From NCBI RefSeq assembly GCF_000247695.1, contig NW_004624742.1, positions 5,436,519-5,500,518 of the forward strand: a DNA stretch of 64,000 nt. The letters run 5' to 3'. The DNA comes from Heterocephalus glaber. Its lineage: Eukaryota; Chordata; Mammalia; Rodentia; Bathyergidae. Position numbers and translations under genes: made by a program. Below the pieces are notes generated by a model. The model worked only from the letters and a program-made list of their open reading frames with translations, made no database searches and had not been told where the DNA came from. Positions 56,911 through 64,000 of the stretch are shown here, piece by piece (position 1 is the first letter of the stretch; each line of letters begins with the position of its first letter).

Positions 56911-57032
56911 AGGGCTGAGGATTTAGCTCAGTGGTTTCACTGCCTGCTGTGCAAGCACAAGGACCCAAGTTCGATCCCTGGTACCAAAAAGAAAAACAAA
57001 AAACAAAACAATGTGTTTTTTTTTTTTTAAAA
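56911..57032 (+). mobile_element. ID SINE inside L1 ORF2 (endonuclease region)
   Basis: Flanked by AGAGAGACAAAGAAG on both sides (56896-56910 and about 57035-57049). Confidence 0.93.
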
Positions 57033-57920
57033 AGAGAGAGACAAAGAAGGACCCTACGTCCTTGTAAAGGGAACCATCCAAGAGGAAGAGATGACAATCA
57101 TAAATATAAATGCCCCAAACACTAGTGCGCCTAACTATATAAAACAAATACTAACAGACATGAAAAATCAAATAAGCAGTAATACAATTGCAGTGGGGGA
57201 CCTCAATACCCCACTGTCACAAATAGATGGGTCAACTAGACAAAAAATAACCAAGAAAATACTAGAACTCAGTCAAACTCTTGAACAATGAACTTATCAG
57301 ATGTTTACAGAGTGTTCCACCCCACAAAATCAGAATACATATTCTTTTCAGCTCCACACGGGTGGTTCTCCAAAATAGACCACATATTCTCTCATAGAAC
57401 ATGTTTAAGTAAGTGTAAAGGAATTGAAGTTATCCCCTGTATATTATCACACCATAGTGCGATGAAATTGGAGATCCATAGCAAAAGAAACTCAAAAAAC
57501 TTCATAAACATGAGGAAATTGAACAACACATTTCTGAATAACCAATGGGTCACAGAAGAAGTTAAAGAAATCAGACACTTTCTACAATTAAACAACAATG
57601 ACAATACAACATATTGGATTCTATGGGGCACAATGAAAGCAGTCTTACGAGGGAAATTCATAGCAATGAATACTCATATTAGGAAAGCAGAGTGAGCCCA
57701 ATTAAACAACCTGATGCTGAACCTCAAGCTTCTAGAAAAACAAGAGCAAGACAAACCCAAAGCTCATACAAGGGAGGAAATTATAAAGATCAGAGCAGAG
57801 ATTAATGCAATGGAGACTAAGAGAACGATACAAAAAAATCAATGAAGGCAAGAGTTGGTTCTTCAAAAGAATAAACAAAATTGACAAACCCTTAGCCAAC
57901 CTCATCAAAAAAAGGAAAGA

Positions 57921-58003
57921 AGGGCCAAGGATTTAGCTTAGTGGTTTTGCCACCTACCTTGCAAGCACAAGGGCCAGAGTTTGATTCCCGGTACCAAAAC
58001 AAA
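57921..58003 (+). mobile_element. ID SINE inside L1 ORF2
   Basis: GGGCCAAGGATTTAGCTTAG ... CCCGGTACC; flanks AAAAAGGAAAGAA. Confidence 0.92.
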
Positions 58004-59712
58004 AAAGGAAAGAAAAGACCCAAATCTATGCAATTAGGAATGAAAAGAGTGAAATTACAACAGACTCAGTAGAAATCCAGAGGATCATCAATATCTACTT
58101 CAAAAACCTGTACGTCAATAAGATGGAAAACACAGAAGAAATGAACAGATTCCTAGATAAGTATGAATTACCAAAGTTGAACCAAGAAGACCAACAATTC
58201 TAAACCCAATATCAATCAATAAAATTAAAAATGTAATTAAAAACTTGCCAACTAAGAAAGCCTGGCCCCTGATGGTTTCACTGCTGAATTCTACAAGACA
58301 TTTAAAGAACTATTGCCACTACTGTTTAAACTCTTCAATGAAATTAAAAGTGAAGCAATACTCCCGAATTCATTCCTGGAAGCAAGCAGCACCTTGATCC
58401 TCAAAGCAGAGAAAGACCCAAGCGAAAAAGAGATCCATAAGCCAATCTCACTAATGAATATAGATCCAAAAATCCTTACTAAGATACTGGCAAATAGAAT
58501 ACAAAAGATCATCAATAAGATCATACATCCTGACCAAGTGGGATTTATCCCAGGGATGCAAGGATGGTTCAACATATGCAAATTAGTCAATGTAATACAC
58601 TATATTAATAGACCCAAGGTCAAAAACCATATGATTATCTCAATAGATGCAGAAAAAGCATTTGAAAAAATCCAACCCACATTCATGATAAAAACCCTAC
58701 AAAAAACTGGAATAGATGGTCTCTACCTCAACCTGATTAAAAGCCATCTACGAAAAATCAATAGCCGATATCATACTAAATGGTCAAAAACTGAAATCCT
58801 TTACACTGAAATCAGGAACAAGACAAGGATGTCCACTATTACCACTCTTGTTCAGTATACTTCTGGAAACATTAGCCATAGAAATTAGACAAGAGAAATA
58901 AATAAACAGAATAAAGATAGAAAAAGAAGAAGTCAAATTGTCATTATTTGCAGATGACATGATACTCTATATAGAAGCCCCCTAAAACTCCACCAAAAGT
59001 CTTCTAGACTCAATAACCAAATTCATTAGAGTAGCTGGATGCAAGGTCAACACACAAAAATCAATAGCTTTCTGGTACACAAATAACAGACTTGCTGAAA
59101 GAGGAAATGGAGATTCAATGACCTTCACAATAGCATCCAAAAAAATAAAATATGTACAAATCAACCTAATGAAAGAAATCAAAGACCTCTACTCTGAAAA
59201 CTAGGAAAAAAGAAAATGAAGAGGATATAAGAAAATGGAAAGATATCCCTTGCTCCTGGGTAGGAATAACCAATACAGTGAAAATGGCCATACTTCCAAA
59301 ACTACCATATAGATTCAATGGAATCCCATCTGAAATCCCAGTAGCATACTTCACAGACCTTGAGAAAACAATCCAAAAATTCATTTGGAATAAGAAGAGA
59401 CCTAGAATAGCAAAAGCAATTCTAGGCAACAAAGACAAGGTAGGGGGTGCCACAATCACCAACTTGAAACTATACTACAAAACTACTGTGATGAAAACAG
59501 CATGGTACTGGCAAAGAAACAGACCCAAGGACTACTGGAACTGATTAGAAGAAACAACTCCAGACACACTCAGCCACCTCACCTTTGACAAAGGAGCCAA
59601 ATACCCTCACTGGTGGAAAGATAGACTCTTTAGTAAATGGTGCTAAATAAAGCTTGGAAATAGCCCAATTGCCCGTCAACTGGAGACTGGAGACTGGATT
59701 AAAAAAGATTTG

Positions 59713-59736
59713 GTTTTTTTTTTTTTTTTTTTTTTT
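59713..59736. repeat. T-homopolymer in L1 3' UTR
   Basis: A run of more than 20 T inside + strand L1 sequence, so it is not the L1 tail. Confidence 0.9.
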
Positions 59737-60328
59737 AATAAAATGGAGTATTACTCAGCCATAAGGAATGAGAATCTAGAGACATTTATAACTAAATGGA
59801 TGCATATTGAGGTGAAACTCTTAAGTGAAATAAATAGAACACACATGCATAAATACTGAATGGTTTCTCTGCTGTGAGAAACTGAAAATGTAAATAAGAA
59901 TCAAAATGTATAATAGATAAATGTGAAACAGGAAGTAAAGGTGCAAAGGGGAAGGGGAAGTGGGAGAGGTAGGGGAAAGGAAAGAAGGGAATGGAATTAA
60001 TATGAGAAAATGAAAAAATGGAAACAAAATCTTTGTAAATAGAGAGGGGTGGAGGGACTGAAGGGAGGGCAAGGGGAATGGGGAAAAAATAAGAATCAAG
60101 ATATATTAGGTAAAGGTACAAATCTCCAGTGATGAATGTCATTATATTGTATACCTAAAATGTACCAATAAAATTAATTTTAAAAAGAAATAATATCAAA
60201 TAGTTTCTGAATAGCTATAGATAGAGCACTAGGTTGGCAGCTGGATTCACAAGACCCCTGAGGACCAGACCATTATGGATGTTCTTTGAAAAACTACAAT
60301 CTATCAGTGAAAGAGAAATCTTTTACTG

Positions 60329-60413
60329 TTTTTTGGGGGGGTACTGGGGATCAGACTCAGGACCTTGTGCTTGTGAGGCAGGTGCTGGAACCACTAAGCT
60401 AAATCCCTGGCCT
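60329..60413 (-). mobile_element. ID-type tRNA SINE
   Basis: Antisense ID; perfect duplications GAAATCTTTTACT (60315-60327, 60414-60426). Confidence 0.92.
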
Positions 60414-60429
60414 GAAATCTTTTACTTTT

Positions 60430-61520
60430 GCTAATAAAAAATTGAGGAGGGAAAAAAGAAGGAAAATAAGATTAGGGGATCATGAAAAAGCTGATGAGTG
60501 TGAAAGTGGAAATTGCTTCTGCCAGGGAGCCACACAGATATTTTTCCTTGGAATACAAAGCCGCTTCACCCTGGCTGTGACGCCTTGCTCTGGGGCTCCC
60601 TGCCCAGTCAGGGCTGACCAGAAAGGCTGCCTGGAACAATTAGTCATTTGCTTCTGCTCCAGGCAAGTTGAAGCCAGCTGTAGCTCTGACACATACAAGA
60701 AGCAGGTGTACAGCATTTTTCAGAAGGTGACATGGTCCTCCAGTGAGTTATTGTTATTTTACATCAGCAAAATAACTAAATTTTACAAGTTGCAAAGAAA
60801 AATAAAAGTTGCTCCTATTATGCATTTTATTTTTAGAATACAATAAGTACATGCTGCTGAAAAAATTGCTTTTATCACTTAAGAAGTATAATCTTGATTC
60901 AAGCAGTGAATACCTATAAACAAAATAAATGAAGATATTTTTATAACATAAGACAGTATCATTTATAGCTTGTCATGTATTGTCCAGCAAAAACTATAGA
61001 GCCCAATGAAGAGTTGTCTTCATACCTTCTTAACTGCCAGAATTTGCTAACTACAATTATGACACATAGTCCAAAGAATGCAGTAACCTTCCTTAATGGT
61101 TCCTCCCTTTCGAAGACCTGTTGTGTTGACTAATTAAACCATAATTCAAGCACAGTGTCATTTAAACCACCTTGGCTCCCTGTTTGGAATATGGCCAGCT
61201 CTGAGCCCTGCCAGTGGCCCCTACCCATTCTGGTCCCTGCCTGGGAATCCCCCTCCCAGATTCATCACATTCTACATTCTACACCTGTCTCTTAACAGTG
61301 GGCTGAAATGTTCCAGAACAGTGTTTAGTTTGGGGAATTACTTGGTCAGGGCCTTGTGAGCTATAGTGTCCCAATGAAGTACAGTACTAGATATTAATTA
61401 TGTAAGAATGAGCACTTTTGACAAAAAAAAAATGCACTTTCAGAAATTTTTAATGACTTGTAACTGCATGACTTCACCTGGTGATAAAACAGTTATTTAA
61501 AGTCTACCTTTAAAAAAAAT
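60430..61520. other. Unassigned stretch between two L1 regions
   Basis: Moderately GC-rich part at 60480-60740, otherwise AT-rich. The open frame at 60442-60846 matches nothing I recognise and lacks convincing coding character. Confidence 0.5.
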
Positions 61521-61526
61521 CAACCA

Positions 61527-61612
61527 AGGCCAGGGATTAAGCTTTGTGGTTCCACCACCTGCCTCGGAAGTACAAGGTCCAGAGTTCGATTCCTGGTACC
61601 CAAAAAAAAAAA
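61527..61612 (+). mobile_element. ID-type tRNA SINE
   Basis: GGCCAGGGATTAAGCTTTGT ... CCTGGTACCC + A-tail; flanks AAAAAATCAACCAA. Confidence 0.92.
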
Positions 61613-62567
61613 AAAATCAACCAAAAGCTTTTGGAACTAATAAGCAATTACACGTTAGTGTTTCAGGATACAAGATTAATATACAAAGGCAACTGCTTTC
61701 CTATATATGAGTAATAAAAGAGTGGATTTTAAAATTACAAACACAATATCATTTACCCCAAGAAATAAAAAACTTAAATTTAACAAAATATGCACAAATA
61801 TAACAAAATACATATGAGACATATGTTAGAAAAAATATAAAACTAATGAAAGGAATAAAAAAACTAAATAAATGGAGAGAAATTCCATGTTCATGTACGG
61901 GAAAAGTCAATCTTGTCAGAAGTCAATTTTTTCCCAACTTGATCCACAGATAAATGTAATTGCAGTTGAAATCCAGTAACCTATTTCGTGAATATCAACA
62001 AACTGATTCCTAAGTATATGGAAACAAATCAGAATGTCCAACTCAATACTGAAGAAGAACAAACTAAAAGGCTACAGTAATCGAGACAATGTGGTATTTG
62101 TGAAAGATAAATAGATTAATGGAAAAGGAAACAGAGCCTAGAAATAGACCCACATAAATACAATCTTTAACAAATGAGCAAAGGCAATTCAATGAAAGTA
62201 CAGTTTTTTTTTTAACAAACAGCTTTGGAACAACTGGCATCTATACATATACAATCTAGGCAAAAATCTTGTATTTTCAAACACTAATAAAAAATGAATT
62301 ATAGACAAAAATAGAAGGTAAAATTATAAAACTCCAAGAAGATTACACATGAGAAAAATCTAGATGATCTTGGGTTTTGCAGGAATATCAGGGAAAGTGC
62401 AAATTAAATGACAATGAAGTAATTGCTGCACATCTATTAGAATGGTCATAGTTCAGAACAATGCTAACTCCAAAGGCAGGCAAGGATGTGGAACAGAAAT
62501 TCTTATTCACTACTGGTGGGAAAGCAAAGGAATACCGCCACTTTGGAAAACTACTTGGTGATTTTTT

Positions 62568-62650
62568 GGGGTGGGGAGTACCAGAGATGGAACTTGGGAC
62601 CTTGCATTTGCGAGGCAGGCAGCAGCACCACTGGGCTAAATCCCCGGCCC
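62568..62650 (-). mobile_element. ID-type tRNA SINE
   Basis: Antisense ID; perfect duplications ACTTGGTGATTTTTT (62553-62567, 62651-62665). Confidence 0.93.
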
Positions 62651-62685
62651 ACTTGGTGATTTTTTTATAAACTAAAAAGATTCAG

Positions 62686-62880
62686 CCAGGTGTGGTGGCA
62701 CATGCCTGTAATCCCAGCACTCTGGGAGGCTGAGTAGGAGGACCAAAAGTTCAAGCCCAGCCTGGGCAATTTAGCAAGACCCTGTCTTAAAATAAAACAT
62801 TAAGAAAGGGCTGAAAATGTAGCACAATGTAAATGCCCTGGGTTTAATTCCACTACTGCAAAATAAACAAATCAAAAAAA
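62686..62880 (+). mobile_element. B1-dID composite SINE
   Basis: CCAGGTGTGGTGGCACATGC, CTCTGGGAGGCTGAGTAGGA, then GGGCTGAAAATGTAGCACAA and GGGTTTAATTCCACTACTGC. Confidence 0.85.
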
Positions 62881-63069
62881 TACTCTTGCTAATAATGACA
62901 CTGCTGTGTATTAAACCAAAGGAGGTGAAAACAAATTGCATACAGAAATTTACAGCAGCTTTACTCATAACTGCCAAAATTTATAACTGAGATATCCTTC
63001 AGTAGATGAATGGATAAACTATAGTACATCCAGAAATGGAACAAATGAGCACTAAAAAGAAATGACCTA

Positions 63070-64000
63070 GTAAACCATGAAAAAACACAGAGGAGAGGTA
63101 GGTGTGCCACAGCTCCCAGCCTGGAGGAGGCTTCCAGGTAGGTGTGCCATGGCTCCCAGCTCAGAAGAGGCCTCTGGCTCAGTGTGCCATGGCTCCCAGC
63201 CCAGAGGAGACTTCCAGATCAGCGTGCCACAGCTCCCAGCCAGGAGGAGGCTGCCGGATAGGCATGCCATGGCTCCCAGGGTGGACCAGGCCTCCGGGTA
63301 GGCGTGCCATGGCTCCCAGCCTGGAGGAGGCTTCTGGGTAGATGTGCCACAGCTCCCAGCACAGAGGAGGTGAGCCATGCGGGTGCCAGGAACACACCCA
63401 CCCCCACATCCCCCCACCCCCCCAACCCCCATCGAAATGAGAAGACAGGTAATCAAGCCTCAGAACCAGACTTCAAGATCACCCACAGCAACCCCAAAGG
63501 GAAATGAGATGGAACACTCTGATACTCAACCACCTGGACTCCCTGAACTAGCAATGAAAGAGGATCTAGAAAAAATGAAATCACAAATAATTTCTCAGAT
63601 AACAGCAAAGATTGTGCCCATAGTGCAAGACATGATTAATAAATCTAGAGAGGATACAGACAAAAAAAATAGAGGAGCTGAGGAACATGATGGAATCCCA
63701 AAATAGGAAACAAATTGAATCCATAAAACAGATGCAAACAGATTTCCAGGAGATAAAAAACTCCATTGAAAGTGTACAGAGCAGAATAAAACAATGTGAG
63801 GACAGAATTTCTGATACAGAAGATAAGATTGCAATTGGTGACCAGGAAAAGAAAAAAATTCTTTAAAATTGTAAGGGACCATGAGAAATCAATCCAACAG
63901 CTGCTAGATGATGCAAAGAAAAATAACATAAGACTGATGGGATTCAGGATCTGATGAAGAAACAGGAGACAGTACAGATGACATAAAAAAAAATGTTTAC
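63070..64000 (+). mobile_element. 5' end of a young L1, cut by the window edge
   Basis: Seven 40-bp GC-rich repeats (63101-63375), a C-rich linker (63395-63430), then ORF1 from the ATG at 63437 (MRRQVIKPQNQTSRSPTATP ... TQPPGLPELA). ORF1 reads open to about 63670, where a run of A shifts the frame. ORF1 matches the two other 5'-complete L1s in the window. The rest lies beyond 64000. Confidence 0.9.
63101..63375 (+). repeat. Seven exact-period 40-bp repeats in L1 5'-UTR
   Basis: The anchor (G/A)(G/T)GTGCCAYRGCTCCCAG starts at 63101, 63141, 63181, 63221, 63261, 63301 and 63341, an invariant 40-bp spacing. Copies differ at several positions. Because 40 is not a multiple of 3, long repetitive open frames appear in many frames on both strands; they are not genes. 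Confidence 0.95.

Larger units (their letters stand above)
54870..60186 (+). mobile_element. L1 retrotransposon with monomeric 5'-UTR (+ strand)
   Basis: Order: tandem 5'-UTR (about 54870-55400), ORF1 (ATG at 55415, about to 56600), ORF2 (about 56640-59645) with endonuclease, RT and C-terminal regions, a polypurine 3' UTR (59940-60085) and the end TACCAATAAAATTAATTTT at about 60175. ORF2 shows the palm-domain FADDM motif near 58950 and the typical ADQVDFKP endonuclease stretch. ORFs are broken by stops (e.g. after KKQDPTI near 56740, and near 57695 and 58980) and by three ID SINEs. It is the most complete L1 in the window but cannot be autonomous as assembled. Confidence 0.93.
61625..63065 (+). 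mobile_element. Old L1 3' half (+ strand)
   Basis: GGAACTAATAAGCAATTACA and GTTTCAGGATACAAGATTAA (about 61630-61680) are typical of mid-ORF2 in old L1s. The C-terminal ORF2 part follows to 62550, and 3'-UTR-like sequence (CTTCAGTAGATGAATGGATA near 62998) reaches about 63060. An ID and a B1-dID element interrupt it. Confidence 0.7.

Noticed and set aside
60442..60846. Possible exon or small gene
   Set aside because: No splice sites in suitable places, no homology recognised, and the frame extends through AT-rich non-coding-like sequence.
63101..63375. CRISPR-like array
   Set aside because: The units are contiguous with no unique spacers, and the DNA is mammalian.
63067..63706. Several overlapping repetitive open frames on both strands
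   Set aside because: They are by-products of the 40-bp GC-rich L1 5'-UTR array, whose period is not a multiple of 3. Only the ORF1 frame from 63437 is real coding origin.
1..64000. A new multi-gene or defence-type system
   Set aside because: Apart from GLMN, SPO16, one GLUD1 pseudogene and a tRNA fragment, all structured sequence is explained by known retrotransposon classes.

Overview
This is mammalian nuclear DNA: AT-rich, intron-rich and dense in retrotransposons, with one assembly gap (590 N). The SINE mix points to a rodent. There are many young tRNA-derived ID-type SINEs (GGCTGGGGATTTAGCTCAGT ... GTTCGATCCC, GGTACC, A-tail), 7SL-derived B1 elements, and composite B1 + ID (B1-dID-like) dimers. 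The young ID consensus does not look like the murid or ground-squirrel version as I remember them, so a beaver/kangaroo-rat type lineage is my guess. The species cannot be fixed from this window alone.

Positions 451-41073 (+) hold GLMN (glomulin). I could place 17 consecutive coding exons with consistent phases. They give 586 codons plus a stop and lack only the short first coding exon, which lies left of the window. Intron 14 (24624-39539) is the largest. It carries a nearly complete antisense L1 (26968-31339) that contains the assembly gap.

Positions 41982-45128 (-) hold the last four coding exons of the SPO16 orthologue (human C1orf146), a meiotic crossover factor, tail to tail with GLMN. 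The two stop codons are about 0.9 kb apart. The first coding exon of SPO16 was not found.

From about 46 kb to 64 kb the window is mostly a repeat graveyard. An old + strand L1 (about 48.96-52.9 kb) has been interrupted by a tRNA-Ile(UAU) 5'-half retrocopy, a MaLR LTR element with internal sequence (50.93-52.25 kb) and SINEs. A GLUD1 processed pseudogene (about 53.16-54.79 kb) follows, then a younger 5'-UTR-bearing L1 (54.87-60.19 kb) carrying three ID insertions. Next come an old L1 tail (61.6-63.06 kb) and the 5' end of another young L1 (63.07-64.0 kb) with seven exact 40-bp promoter repeats. These L1s share ORF1 starts but have different tandem 5'-UTRs.

The two real genes do unrelated jobs: GLMN regulates cullin-RING ligases and SPO16 acts in meiotic recombination. 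No prokaryotic, CRISPR or novel multi-gene system is visible. The points most worth following up are splice-site details in GLMN and SPO16, the tRNA-half retrocopy, and the three L1 5'-UTR architectures.
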